DNA from: Streptacidiphilus carbonis | Lineage (GTDB): Bacteria; Actinomycetota; Actinomycetes; Streptomycetales; Streptomycetaceae | Assembly (NCBI RefSeq): GCF_000787775.1 | Contig: NZ_BBPM01000042.1 | Location: forward strand, 1 to 64,000 | Length of the DNA stretch: 64,000 bases | Direction: 5' to 3' | Part shown: positions 41,994 to 50,331 of the stretch, one piece after another | Layout: every line of letters starts with the position of its first letter | Numbering within the stretch: the stretch's first letter is position 1 | The notes under the pieces: model-generated | Seen by the model: the letters and a program-made list of their open reading frames with translations, nothing else | Databases searched by the model: none | Told to the model about the DNA's origin: nothing | Made by a program: the position numbers and the translations under genes

Positions 41994-42970
41994 AGGCTCG
42001 TCCCCAGGGTGCGGCGGGAGATCTTGTTAGCGCTCACAATGAGCACCAGGCCGATCAGCGACTCGAAGAGGCCGATCGCCGCGGCATAGCTGAAGTTGTT
42101 GGACACCACGCCCATCCGGTACAGGTACGTGGAGACCACGTCCGCGGTCGAGTACGTGAGGGGGTTGTAGAGCAGCATGATCTTCTCGAAGCCGATGGAC
42201 ATGAAGGTGCCGATGTTGAGGATCAGCAGCGTGATCATGGTCGGCCGGATGCCGGGCAGCGTCACGTGCCAGGTCTGCTGCCACCGGTTGGCGCCGTCGA
42301 TCCGGGCCGCCTCGTAGAGGTCCTGGTCGATCGAGGTGAGGGCGGCAAGGTAGAGGATCGTGCCCCAACCCACGGTCTGCCACAGCTCGGAGGAGACATA
42401 GACCGAGCGGAACCAGCCGGGCTGCTGCAGGAACAGGATGGGCGCGTGGCCCACCGCGTGCAGCGCCGAGTTCACCGATCCGTCGGCGGCCAGGAACTCC
42501 ATCACGATGCCTGCCACGATCACCACTGACAGGAAGTGCGGCAGGTAGGACACCGACTGCACGATCCGTTTGGCGTAGCGGTTGCGCAGCTCGTTCAGCA
42601 GCAGCGCCAGGATGATCGGCATCGGGAAGCAGACCACCAGGGTCAGCAGTCCCAGCACCAGGGTGTTGGTGAAGACGTCCCAGAACGTCGGGTCGTTGAG
42701 GAACATCCGGATGTACTCGAGGCCGACCCAGTGGTCGCCGAACACACTGCCGCCGGGCTCGAACTGACGGAATGCGATGACATTGCCGATCATCGGCAGA
42801 TAGCGGAAGACCGCGAAGAACACCAGCGGCACGACGGCCAGTGTGTACAACTGCCAGTCGCGGCGCAGCGACTGACGCCAGCTCCGGCGCCGGGCGGGGA
42901 CCGGGGAGGTTCCCCCGCCGCCGGGGCTGCGCGCGTCGGGCAGCAGGTCTGCCGTCTTGGTACTGCTCAT
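41987..42970 (-). CDS. Sugar ABC transporter permease, LplB type
   Basis: 327 aa from the ATG at 42970; AGGAG lies about 9 nt upstream and the longer open frame runs through the operator region. A basic cytoplasmic tail (about 45 residues) precedes six helices. The EAA loop is DLYEAARIDGANRWQQTWHVTLP (part). The segment FRYLPMIGNVIAF is characteristic of LplB-like permeases. It is first gene of the six-gene xylan operon and carries the double palindrome at 43010-43026 about 40 bp upstream. Confidence 0.92.
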   Translation of the reverse strand: MSSTKTADLLPDARSPGGGGTSPVPARRRSWRQSLRRDWQLYTLAVVPLVFFAVFRYLPMIGNVIAFRQFEPGGSVFGDHWVGLEYIRMFLNDPTFWDVFTNTLVLGLLTLVVCFPMPIILALLLNELRNRYAKRIVQSVSYLPHFLSVVIVAGIVMEFLAADGSVNSALHAVGHAPILFLQQPGWFRSVYVSSELWQTVGWGTILYLAALTSIDQDLYEAARIDGANRWQQTWHVTLPGIRPTMITLLILNIGTFMSIGFEKIMLLYNPLTYSTADVVSTYLYRMGVVSNNFSYAAAIGLFESLIGLVLIVSANKISRRTLGTSLW

Positions 42971-43009
42971 CCTCGGCTCTCCTGTGCAGGTGGGGAAGGG
43001 GCAGCGCAA

Positions 43010-43026
43010 TCGAAAGTTTCGAAACT
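43010..43026. promoter_or_regulatory. Double operator upstream of the xylan ABC operon
   Basis: TCGAAAGTTTCGA (43010-43022), identical to the site in GH67, overlaps a second, even-centred palindrome AGTTTCGAAACT (43015-43026). It is 40 bp before the LplB-like start and is the likely binding site for the LacI protein encoded at 43194. Confidence 0.8.
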
Positions 43027-43169
43027 CTCGCTTAATGTGTCGGAAGCGTAGGGAGGCGGTCCGAACCACGTCAAGAGGGTGAACGCAGAGGATTTGAACC
43101 TGGCCTGTCGGAGCCCGGTGGCGTATATTCCTCGCCAACTGGCCTGGAGCGGGCCCGAATCCACAGACA

Positions 43170-43182
43170 AGTTTCCGAAACT
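43170..43182. promoter_or_regulatory. Operator upstream of the second lacI gene
   Basis: AGTTTCCGAAACT, a perfect 13-bp palindrome about a central base, ends 11 bp before the ATG at 43194. Position implies autorepression of lacI and the esterase gene behind it. Confidence 0.7.
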
Positions 43183-43193
43183 TTAGGGCTGCC

Positions 43194-44234
43194 ATGACCA
43201 GTTCCGATCCGCCGGCCGACCCCTCGGCCGAGCCCCGATCGGCCACGATCGCCACCATCGCCCGCGAGGTGGGCGTGTCCGTGGCGACCGTCTCCAAAGT
43301 CCTCAACGGACGCGCCGACGTCGCCCCCGAGACCCGGACCAAGGTCGAGGCCAGCCTGGACCGCCACCACTACCGGCGCCGCAGGCGCCGCCAGCCGACC
43401 GAGGCCGACCGGCTCTACCTGGTCTTCCACGAGTTCGACTCGGCCTGGTCGATGGAGATCATCCGCGGGGTCGAGGCAGCCGCCTCCGCCTCCGGCATCG
43501 AGGTGGTGCTGGCCCAACTCGGCGGACGGCACCGCCCGTCCGACACCTGGCTGGACCGGATGCTTGGCCGCCACCCGCTCGGAGTCCTGTTCGTGGCCTG
43601 TGGACTGACGCAGATTCAGAAGGAGCGGATGCGCCGGCAGAACGTCCCCTTCGTGGCCGTGGACACGGACACCGCGACCGCCGAGTCGGTGCCCACCGTC
43701 GGCTCCAACAACTGGAACGGCGGCCTGGTCGCCACCAGGCACCTGCTGGAGCTGGGGCACCGCCGGATCGCGGTGATCTCCGGCCCGCAGGACCTGCTGT
43801 GCAGCCGGGCCCGCATCGCCGGCTTCCGCTCGGCCCATGACGAGGCCGGGTTGACCGTCGACCCCGAACTGGTGCGCCACGGCGACTTCTACCTCGACGG
43901 CGGCTACGCCGAGGGGAAGGCGCTGCTGCAACTGCCGCAGCCGCCGACCGCAGTGTTCGCCGGCTCCGACATCCAGGCGATGGGCGTACTGCGCGCGGCC
44001 CGCGAACTGGGACTGCGGATCCCCGCCGACCTCTCGGTGGTCGGCTACGACAACCTCCCGGTCGCCGCCTGGATCGAACCCGCACTGACCACGGTCCACC
44101 AGCCGCTGCACGACATGGCCGTCACCGCGACCCGGATGCTGCTCGACCTCTCCGCCGGAACCGACCTGACGACCAGCCGGATCGACCTCGGCACCGAACT
44201 GGTCGTCCGCGACAGTACCGCTCGACCCGCCTGA
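43194..44234 (+). CDS. LacI family regulator of the xylan operon
   Basis: 346 aa. The HTH and hinge occupy residues about 18-70 (TIATIAREVGVSVATVSKVLNG in part, RHHYRRRRR), then the effector domain with VGSNNWNGGLVATRHLLELGHRRI (part), VFAGSDIQAMGVLRAA and VVGYDNLPVA. This sequence type is that of streptomycete BxlR/XlnR-like LacI regulators of xylan genes. The Shine-Dalgarno is weak. It is divergent from the ABC operon, with three related palindromes around it, so it probably represses that operon, the distant GH67 gene and itself, released by a xylo-oligosaccharide. Confidence 0.9.
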   Translation: MTSSDPPADPSAEPRSATIATIAREVGVSVATVSKVLNGRADVAPETRTKVEASLDRHHYRRRRRRQPTEADRLYLVFHEFDSAWSMEIIRGVEAAASASGIEVVLAQLGGRHRPSDTWLDRMLGRHPLGVLFVACGLTQIQKERMRRQNVPFVAVDTDTATAESVPTVGSNNWNGGLVATRHLLELGHRRIAVISGPQDLLCSRARIAGFRSAHDEAGLTVDPELVRHGDFYLDGGYAEGKALLQLPQPPTAVFAGSDIQAMGVLRAARELGLRIPADLSVVGYDNLPVAAWIEPALTTVHQPLHDMAVTATRMLLDLSAGTDLTTSRIDLGTELVVRDSTARPA

Positions 44235-44254
44235 CAAGGATTGGACGAAGGACC

Positions 44255-45274
44255 GTGGCCCTGTTCGACCTCCCCCTGGACCAGCTGGAACGCTACGCCC
44301 CCGAGGTGGCGGAACCCGACGACTTCGACGCCTTCTGGAAATCGACGACCGGTCAGGCCGCGGCTCACCCGGTCCTCGTCGACGTCCGTCCGGCCGACTC
44401 CGGCCTACGACTGGTCGACTGCTGGGACGTCACCTTCTCCGGCTTCGGCGGCGACCCGGTCCGAGCCTGGTACACCCGCCCCGCCGGAACCGACACCGCA
44501 CTCCCCGCTGTCGTCGAGTACCTCGGCTACGGCCGCGGCCGCGGACTCCCCCACGAGCGGCTGACCTGGGCCGCGGCCGGCTATGCGCATCTGCTGATGG
44601 ACAGCAGGGGCCAGGGCGACCAGTACGGCAACGGCGGCGACACCCCCGACCCCGGCAGTGGCGCACTCGGCGGCCCCGGCCCGATGACCCGGGGCATCCG
44701 CTCGCCGGAGGACTACTACTACCGCCGTCTGATCACCGACGCGGCCCGAGCCGTGGACGCGCTCCGCGCACTCCCCGGCGTCGACGCCGACCGGGTCGCC
44801 GCGCTCGGCAACAGCCAGGGCGGCGGCCTGGCCCTGGCGGCAGCCGGTCTGGTCCCCGACCTCGCCGCGGTCATGGTCTCGGCCCCCTTCCTCTGCCACA
44901 TCCAGCGCGCCATAGAGATCACCGACGCGGACCCCTTCGGCGAGGTGGTCCGCTACCTGGCCGTCCACCGCGGCGGCGAGCAGCAGGTACGCCGGACCCT
45001 CTCCTACGTCGACGCCGTCAACTTCGCCCGCCGGGCCACCGCCCCGCTCCACCTCGGCGTCGGCCTGCGCGACACCGTCTGCCCCCCGAGCACGGTCTTC
45101 GCCGCCTACAACCACTACGGCACCGCCGGCGCCACCACCGCCGCGGTGGACCGCACCGTCGAGGTCTACCCCTTCAACCACCACGAAGGCGGCGAAGCCG
45201 TCCACACCCGCACCCAACTCCGCTGGCTGGAGGCCCTGCTGAGCCGCGGCAAGCCCCGCCCGACCGCAGCCTGA
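44255..45274 (+). CDS. Acetylxylan esterase / cephalosporin-C deacetylase family (CE7)
   Basis: 339 aa, near the 320-aa norm of CE7 enzymes. GTG start 20 nt after lacI, so likely co-transcribed. No signal peptide, as in this intracellular family. Motifs: DFDAFWKSTT near the N terminus, MDSRGQGDQYG (the CE7 RGQG motif), the nucleophile elbow GNSQGGG with Ser187, the acid near GLRDTVCPPSTVFAAYNHY (part), and the His in NHHEGG. The enzyme removes acetyl groups from imported xylo-oligosaccharides and would complement GH39, GH67 and GH42. Confidence 0.92.
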   Translation: MALFDLPLDQLERYAPEVAEPDDFDAFWKSTTGQAAAHPVLVDVRPADSGLRLVDCWDVTFSGFGGDPVRAWYTRPAGTDTALPAVVEYLGYGRGRGLPHERLTWAAAGYAHLLMDSRGQGDQYGNGGDTPDPGSGALGGPGPMTRGIRSPEDYYYRRLITDAARAVDALRALPGVDADRVAALGNSQGGGLALAAAGLVPDLAAVMVSAPFLCHIQRAIEITDADPFGEVVRYLAVHRGGEQQVRRTLSYVDAVNFARRATAPLHLGVGLRDTVCPPSTVFAAYNHYGTAGATTAAVDRTVEVYPFNHHEGGEAVHTRTQLRWLEALLSRGKPRPTAA

Positions 45275-45323
45275 ACGCCGCCCGGGCCCGGCGGCCGCCG
45301 CACGTGGCCCAGACGTGTCCGTT

Positions 45324-46493
45324 TCAGGAGCGGAGGCTCCTCAGGCCGGCGCGGATCTCGCCGACCAGGATCCCGGGCTGCTCGAATGCTGCGAAGTGTC
45401 CGCCTTTGCCGGCCTCGCCGTAGTGGATCAGATTGGTGTAGGTGTCCTCGATCCAGCTTCGCGGAAGGCGTGGGATGTCGCGTGGGAACACCGTCACCGC
45501 GACCGGCAGCGTCAGCTCGGGGCCGGCGAAGCTCGCCGACTTGTTCTCCCAGTAGATGCGGCCGGACGACGCCGCACTGTTGGTGAACCAGTGGAGCGAT
45601 ATGACGTCGAGCATGTCGTCGGTGCTGAGAGCGTCCTCGGCGAGGCCGTCGTTGTCCGTCTTGGATTGGAACTTCTCATAGATCCAGGCCGCCTGGCCGG
45701 CCGGAGAGTCCGCCAGTGCGATGCCGACGGTCTCGGGCTTCGTGCCCTGCAGGTGGTTGGATCCGCCGAGATCGCCGGTGTAGCGGGCCAGGGTCTCCAC
45801 CGCGTAGCGCTCTTCGGGCGAGAGCGATTCGGGTATCTGCGCGGGGAATGCGTACTGGGTGTTCAGGTGAATCCCGAGAAGGCCCTCAGGACGCATCGCG
45901 GCGAGCGCGCTTGTGACGACGGCGCCCCAATCACCGCCTTGAGCGGCCCAGTTCTCATAGCCGAGACGCTTCATGAGTTCGGCCCACGCGCCTGCGACAC
46001 GTGACACATTCCACCCGGTACCGGTCGGCTTCTGGCTGAACCCGAATCCGGGAAGCGACGGGACCACCACGTCGAACGAGTCCTCGGCATGTCCTCCGAA
46101 CGCCACGGGGTCGGTCAGCGGGCCGATCAGTTTCAGGAGTTCGACGATCGAACCCGGCCATCCGTGCGTCAGGACGAGGGGCATCGCATTCGGATTCCTG
46201 GACCTGACATGGATGAAGTGGATGTCGAGCCCATCGATCTCGGTCAGGAACTGTGGGAACCGATTGAGCTCCGCCTCGAATCGGCGCCAGTCGTATTCCC
46301 GCTCCCAGTAGTCGATCAGCGATTTGGCGCTCTCCAGGCGGACGCCCTGCGACCAGTCCGGAACGGTCTCCGGATCCGGCCACCGAGTCCTGGCCAGTCG
46401 CTGCTTCAAGTCCTCGATCTCGGCGTCGGAGACCGTGACGGTGAACGGGCGGACGACGGGTGGGGACGGGGGCGCGGGCGTCGATTCGGTCAT
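45324..46493 (-). CDS. Epoxide hydrolase (microsomal/JHEH-like)
   Basis: 389 aa. ATG at 46493 with AGGAG about 9 nt upstream. The N-terminal EHN domain (about 15-125; PFTVTVSDAEIEDLKQRLARTRWP in part) precedes an alpha/beta-hydrolase core with the oxyanion motif HGWPGS, the nucleophile D188 in QGGDWGAVV and the C-terminal His in GGHFAAFEQP. Such enzymes open epoxides by an aspartyl-ester intermediate. It is divergent from a tetR gene, and three identical-geometry palindromes lie between them, so expression is probably released by an epoxide or related xenobiotic. Confidence 0.9.
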   Translation of the reverse strand: MTESTPAPPSPPVVRPFTVTVSDAEIEDLKQRLARTRWPDPETVPDWSQGVRLESAKSLIDYWEREYDWRRFEAELNRFPQFLTEIDGLDIHFIHVRSRNPNAMPLVLTHGWPGSIVELLKLIGPLTDPVAFGGHAEDSFDVVVPSLPGFGFSQKPTGTGWNVSRVAGAWAELMKRLGYENWAAQGGDWGAVVTSALAAMRPEGLLGIHLNTQYAFPAQIPESLSPEERYAVETLARYTGDLGGSNHLQGTKPETVGIALADSPAGQAAWIYEKFQSKTDNDGLAEDALSTDDMLDVISLHWFTNSAASSGRIYWENKSASFAGPELTLPVAVTVFPRDIPRLPRSWIEDTYTNLIHYGEAGKGGHFAAFEQPGILVGEIRAGLRSLRS

Positions 46494-46537
46494 TGCCTCG
46501 TTCTCCTCGGTACTCGCCTCGCGGTGCGGCAACCTGT

Positions 46538-46597
46538 TGCACGCAGGTGTGCAATGCACACTGCTGTGCAATCTACTCCACTGCACACCGCCGTGCA
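46538..46597. promoter_or_regulatory. Three TGCAC-N6-GTGCA operators between epoxide hydrolase and tetR
   Basis: The same inverted repeat occurs at 46538-46553, 46555-46570 and 46582-46597, each with a 6-nt spacer. The repeat starts are 17 and 27 bp apart. They fill the gap between divergent starts at 46493 and 46609 and are the probable binding sites of the TetR protein. Confidence 0.8.
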
Positions 46598-46608
46598 ATG
46601 ATGGGACG

Positions 46609-47208
46609 ATGCAGACCGAATCCGCCCGGGCGCGCTCCATGAACGAGACCCGGACCCGCATCCTCGACGTCGCACTCGAGGTCCTGGGGCAGAACCCGGA
46701 AGCCGGCATGGGCGACATCGCCTCCGCTGCCGGCGTGGTCCGCCGCACCGTCTACGGCCACTTCCCCACCCGCACCGACCTCGTGCGGACCCTCGCGCAA
46801 CGCGCCGTGGACGAGATCGCAGCCGCGCTCACCGAGGTCGACGCCCCGGAACGGGCCGCCGAAGCGGTGTGGGTCGATTTCATCTCCCACGTATGGCCGT
46901 TGGCGCGCCGTTACCGCGTGCTGTTGGTGCTCCGGCGCGGCGAGTACGGCGAGGAGATCCACGCCCTCCTGGAACCGGTCGACCAGATCCTTGCCGACCT
47001 CGTGCAACGAGGCCAGGACCGCGGGGAGTTCGGACGACACCTGCCTGCCGGGACCCTCAGCCAGGTGGCCTACGCCGCCGTGTTCGCCATCGCGGACAAC
47101 GGCCTTTCGGACGGAGCCCTCGACGCCCGCGCGGCCGCCGTCACCAGCCTGCTCGTCCTCGGCGTTCCCGAGGCGCGGGCCACCGCCCTCGTGGACGGAC
47201 AACCGTGA
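46609..47208 (+). CDS. TetR family regulator of the epoxide hydrolase
   Basis: 199 aa. The helix-turn-helix (about 13-58) has TRILDVALEVLGQNP and AGVVRRTVYGHFPTRTDLV (part), with the VYGHF signature. The helical ligand domain follows. The ATG at 46609 is only weakly served by GGGA; an ATG at 46639 is possible but would cut the first helix. It is divergent from the epoxide hydrolase and followed after 165 nt by an MMPL exporter gene, which may also be under its control. Confidence 0.87.
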   Translation: MQTESARARSMNETRTRILDVALEVLGQNPEAGMGDIASAAGVVRRTVYGHFPTRTDLVRTLAQRAVDEIAAALTEVDAPERAAEAVWVDFISHVWPLARRYRVLLVLRRGEYGEEIHALLEPVDQILADLVQRGQDRGEFGRHLPAGTLSQVAYAAVFAIADNGLSDGALDARAAAVTSLLVLGVPEARATALVDGQP

Positions 47209-47373
47209 CGCGCGAGGGCCGACCCACCGGGGCCGGGCGACAACGACGACGCCGCGCATGTGGGGGCCGGTCGCACCCCCCGGTCCCCCCAATGACCGCT
47301 CCGACGTGCTCACAGGATCCGCACTCCCGATGATGGCCCTACCGACCCTAGGGCCACCCCCGGAGGATCCCCG

Positions 47374-49584
47374 ATGTCGACGTACCTGTTCAGGCTGTCG
47401 CGCTTCGCGTTCCGGCGCCGCCGCCTGGTGCTGGCACTGTGGCTGCTGGCCGCCGTCGGGGCGATCCTGCTGGGGCAGCTCAGCGGGGGCAAGACCAACG
47501 ACAACTTCACCATCCCCGGCACCGAGTCCCAGCATGTCGCGGACCTGCTGAAGCAGAAGGTCCCGGCGCTGAGCGGTGGTCAGACCCAGGTCGTCTTCGC
47601 GGCGCCGGCCGGTGCGAAGATCACCGCCGCGCCCTACCAGGCCGGTGTCATGGCGGCTCTCGCGAACCTGAAGACCGTCCCCCAGGTGGTCTCCGTCTCC
47701 GACCCCTACACCGCGCACGCGGTCTCCCCGGACGGACGGGTGGCGCTGGGCCAGGTGCAGTACTCGGTCGCCCCGGCGCAGGTGAAGGACGCCAGCCTGG
47801 ACGCGGTCAAGGCCGCGGTGAAGCCCGCCCAGCAGGCCGGCGTCCAGGTGGAGTACTCCGGCAGCGTCTATCCGGGCTGGCGGCTGGTCCCCTCCGAGGC
47901 GCCCGAACTGATCGGCCTGGTCATCGCCTTCTGCATCCTGTCGATCACCTTCGGCGCGCTGATCACCGCCGGGCTGCCGATCCTCACGGCCATCATCGGC
48001 GTGGTGATCACCCTGATGGGCGTCACCGCCGTCGCCGCCGTGGTCGACATCGCCTCGGCCTCGACGACCGTCGCCATCATGCTCGGCCTGTCCTGCGGTA
48101 TCGACTACGGCCTGTTCATCCTCTCCAGGCACCGGAACAACCTGCTCAACGGGCTGAGTGTGGAGGACTCGGCGGCGCTCGCCGCCGGCACCGCCGGCAG
48201 CTCGGTGGTCTTCGCCGCCCTCACCGTGATCATCGCCCTGTGCGGACTGTCCGTCGTCGGCATCCCGTTCCTGACGGTCATGGGCCTGAGCGCGGCCGTC
48301 GCGGTGCTCATGGCGATGCTGATCGCGCTCACCCTGCTGCCCGCCATGCTCGGCTTCGCCGGGCACAAGGTCACGAAGTTCATCAGCACCCCGCTGCGCC
48401 GCGGCCACCACGAGTCCGTCGCCGCCATCGGCGCCACCCAGCCGCACCGCACCTTCGGCGCCCGCTGGGCCCGCTTCGTGGTCCGCTTCCGGATCCCGAT
48501 GCTGGTCGCCGGGGTGGCCGTCCTGGTGGTGCTGGCGGTGCCGTACTTCAGCATGCAGCTGGGACTGCCCAGCGGCTCGTCCAAGCCGACCTCGGACACC
48601 TCGCGCAAGGCCTACGACCTGACCACCGCGAGCTTCGGAGCCGGCTTCAACGGCCCACTGCTGGTCGTCGCGGACGGCAGCAGCGACAGCGCCTCCACCC
48701 AGCAGATCGTCGACAACCTGGCCAAGGTCTCCGACGTGGCCACCAGCAGCGTGGCGGTGCAGACTCCGACCACCGCCGTGATCCGGCTGATCCCCAAGAC
48801 CGGCCCCAACGACCAGGCCACCGCCGACCTGGTGCACGGCATCCGCGACAACCGCGCCGCCGTCGAGGGGACCACCGGCGCCACCGTCCTGGTCGGCGGC
48901 ACCACCGCCTCCAACATCGACGTGTCCAGCAAGCTCTCCAGCGCGCTGCCGGTCTTCCTGGTCGTGGTGGTCGGGCTCGCCTTCATCCTGCTGACCTTCG
49001 CCTTCCGCACCATCCTGGTGCCGATCAAGTCCATCATCGGCTTCCTGCTGTCGGTGCTGGCGGCGCTCGGCGCACAGGTGGCGATCTTTCAGTGGGGATG
49101 GGGCCGGCACGTCTTCGGGATCACCCCGAGCGAGACCATCAGCTTCCTGCCGATCCTGATGCTCGCCATCATCTTCGGGCTCTCCAGCGACTACGAGGTC
49201 TTCGTGGTCTCCCGGATCAAGGAGGAGTACTCCAGGAGCGGCGACGCCCGCGGCGCCGTCGAGAGCGGCACCGGCCTGGCGGCGCGGGTGGTCACCGCCG
49301 CCGCGCTGATCATGTTCGCCATCTTCGTGGCCTTCATGTTCACCAACGACCCCACCATCAAGGCCATCGGCTTCAGCTTCGCCACCGGAGTGCTGCTGGA
49401 CGCCTTCGTGGTCCGGCTCACCCTGGTGCCGGCGGTGATGGCCGTCATCCGCTCCAAGCTCTGGTACCACCCGCAGTGGTTCGCCAAGTACGTCCCCGAC
49501 CCGGACATCGAAGGCGAAAGGCTCCAGGAGACCTTCCACCCGACCCCGGAAGCGGCCCCCGTGTCAGCCCCGCCCACTTCCTGA
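47374..49584 (+). CDS. MMPL/RND family membrane transporter
   Basis: 736 aa, the usual length for streptomycete MMPL proteins. ATG with GGAGGA 6 nt upstream. Helix 1 (about 18-37) is followed by a soluble domain, five or six helices (about 180-345), a second soluble domain (about 380-540) and a last helix bundle (about 550-690). GLSCGIDYGLFILSR and IFGLSSDYEVFVVSR are the paired proton-relay helices with conserved Asp-Tyr. The family exports lipids, siderophores or antibiotics with proton motive force. The substrate is unknown. The preceding tetR is a possible regulator. Confidence 0.9.
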   Translation: MSTYLFRLSRFAFRRRRLVLALWLLAAVGAILLGQLSGGKTNDNFTIPGTESQHVADLLKQKVPALSGGQTQVVFAAPAGAKITAAPYQAGVMAALANLKTVPQVVSVSDPYTAHAVSPDGRVALGQVQYSVAPAQVKDASLDAVKAAVKPAQQAGVQVEYSGSVYPGWRLVPSEAPELIGLVIAFCILSITFGALITAGLPILTAIIGVVITLMGVTAVAAVVDIASASTTVAIMLGLSCGIDYGLFILSRHRNNLLNGLSVEDSAALAAGTAGSSVVFAALTVIIALCGLSVVGIPFLTVMGLSAAVAVLMAMLIALTLLPAMLGFAGHKVTKFISTPLRRGHHESVAAIGATQPHRTFGARWARFVVRFRIPMLVAGVAVLVVLAVPYFSMQLGLPSGSSKPTSDTSRKAYDLTTASFGAGFNGPLLVVADGSSDSASTQQIVDNLAKVSDVATSSVAVQTPTTAVIRLIPKTGPNDQATADLVHGIRDNRAAVEGTTGATVLVGGTTASNIDVSSKLSSALPVFLVVVVGLAFILLTFAFRTILVPIKSIIGFLLSVLAALGAQVAIFQWGWGRHVFGITPSETISFLPILMLAIIFGLSSDYEVFVVSRIKEEYSRSGDARGAVESGTGLAARVVTAAALIMFAIFVAFMFTNDPTIKAIGFSFATGVLLDAFVVRLTLVPAVMAVIRSKLWYHPQWFAKYVPDPDIEGERLQETFHPTPEAAPVSAPPTS

Positions 49585-49601
49585 CCGTCAGTCAGCCGAG
49601 G

Positions 49602-49808
49602 GTGTCGCAGAGATCCTCGGTGGACCCCCGCGTGCACCAGCACCTGACCGCCGTCGCCCGGGACCTCGGCATCAGCGCCGCCTCCGCCTCCGTCCACGCC
49701 CGCACCCTGCGCGCAGCGGGCCTGATCACCACCCGGCGCGACGGCAAGCAGGTCCGCCACCTGTGCACCCCCCTGGGCGCCCGCCTCCTCTCGGAGCGGG
49801 CGCCCTGA
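49602..49808 (+). pseudogene. Remnant of an ArsR-type winged-helix regulator (C-terminal end only)
   Basis: A 68-residue frame beginning GTG at 49602 and ending TGA at 49808. Its sequence (DLGISAASASVHARTLRAAG in part, then LITTRRDGKQVRHLCTPLGARLL) is the C-terminal winged helix found at the end of about 330-aa streptomycete ArsR-like proteins. The N-terminal 250 or more residues are missing, no ribosome binding site is visible, and the frame starts 18 nt after the MMPL stop. Decay product most likely; a free-standing small DNA-binding protein is the alternative. Confidence 0.55.
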
Positions 49809-49825
49809 CGGGGCAACGCGTCAGC

Positions 49826-50209
49826 TCACACCGTGCCCAGCGGATTGAGGACCGTGAAACGCCAGCTGCCGTCGGCAGACCGGCGGGCGACATTCGCCGT
49901 CGTTCCGGCGGGGGCGATCCGGGTACCGTCCGGCATGGTCGCTTCGAGGTTCCAGTCGACGACGACCAGCGCCGTGTCGTCCCCCATCAGGCAGAACCTG
50001 GCCTTGTTGGTCAGTCGCGCCCCGGCCGCGACCGTACGGAGGGCCTCCCCGCGCAGTTCGTCCGGGCCGGTCAGCACCTCGCCGGTGAGGGTGCGCATGG
50101 TGGCCTCCGGGGTGAACAGCGCAAGGAAGGCGTCTACGTCCCCGGCGTTGACCGCGTCCTCGAACGCGAAGGGAAGACGGGCAGGGTCGAGCACCGGCAC
50201 TGCGTTCAT
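49826..50209 (-). CDS. SnoaL/NTF2-like fold protein (SgcJ/EcaC type)
   Basis: 127 aa, the usual size. Sequence AFEDAVNAGDVDAFLALFTPEATM (part) near the N terminus, LRGEALRTVAA in the middle and SWRFTVLNPLG at the end are typical of the DUF4440/SgcJ cone-shaped alpha+beta fold. Such proteins are small ligand-binding proteins or isomerase/cyclase-like enzymes; no catalytic residue can be assigned with confidence. ATG at 50209 with AGGAG about 10 nt upstream. It is divergent from the AraC gene, so may be its target. Confidence 0.8.
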   Translation of the reverse strand: MNAVPVLDPARLPFAFEDAVNAGDVDAFLALFTPEATMRTLTGEVLTGPDELRGEALRTVAAGARLTNKARFCLMGDDTALVVVDWNLEATMPDGTRIAPAGTTANVARRSADGSWRFTVLNPLGTV

Positions 50210-50319
50210 GACTCACTCACTCCTTGATGTGGTTTCCGTTTCCGGGAGACGGCCCTGATGGTCGATCAGCGCCGCCACAACCAGCATCAGTCGGCGACCC
50301 CCTCCCGGAGGAGGTGCGC

Positions 50320-50325
50320 TATGGT
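50320..50325 (+). promoter_or_regulatory. -10 element TATGGT of the AraC gene
   Basis: TATGGT lies 6 nt before the ATG at 50332. A GGAGGAGG run slightly upstream fits better with an ATG at 50321, but that codon is out of frame, so a leaderless start at 50332 or the GTG at 50314 is likelier. Confidence 0.4.
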
Positions 50326-50331
50326 CCCGCT

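Noticed and set aside
24281-45274. A complete extracellular xylan-degrading system
   Set aside because: No GH10 or GH11 endoxylanase is in the window; the xylan enzymes present lack signal peptides and act on imported fragments.
46573-49539. 988-residue minus-strand open frame opposite MMPL
   Set aside because: The sequence is His/Asp/Gly low-complexity, antisense to TetR and MMPL genes that have clear motifs and ribosome binding sites.
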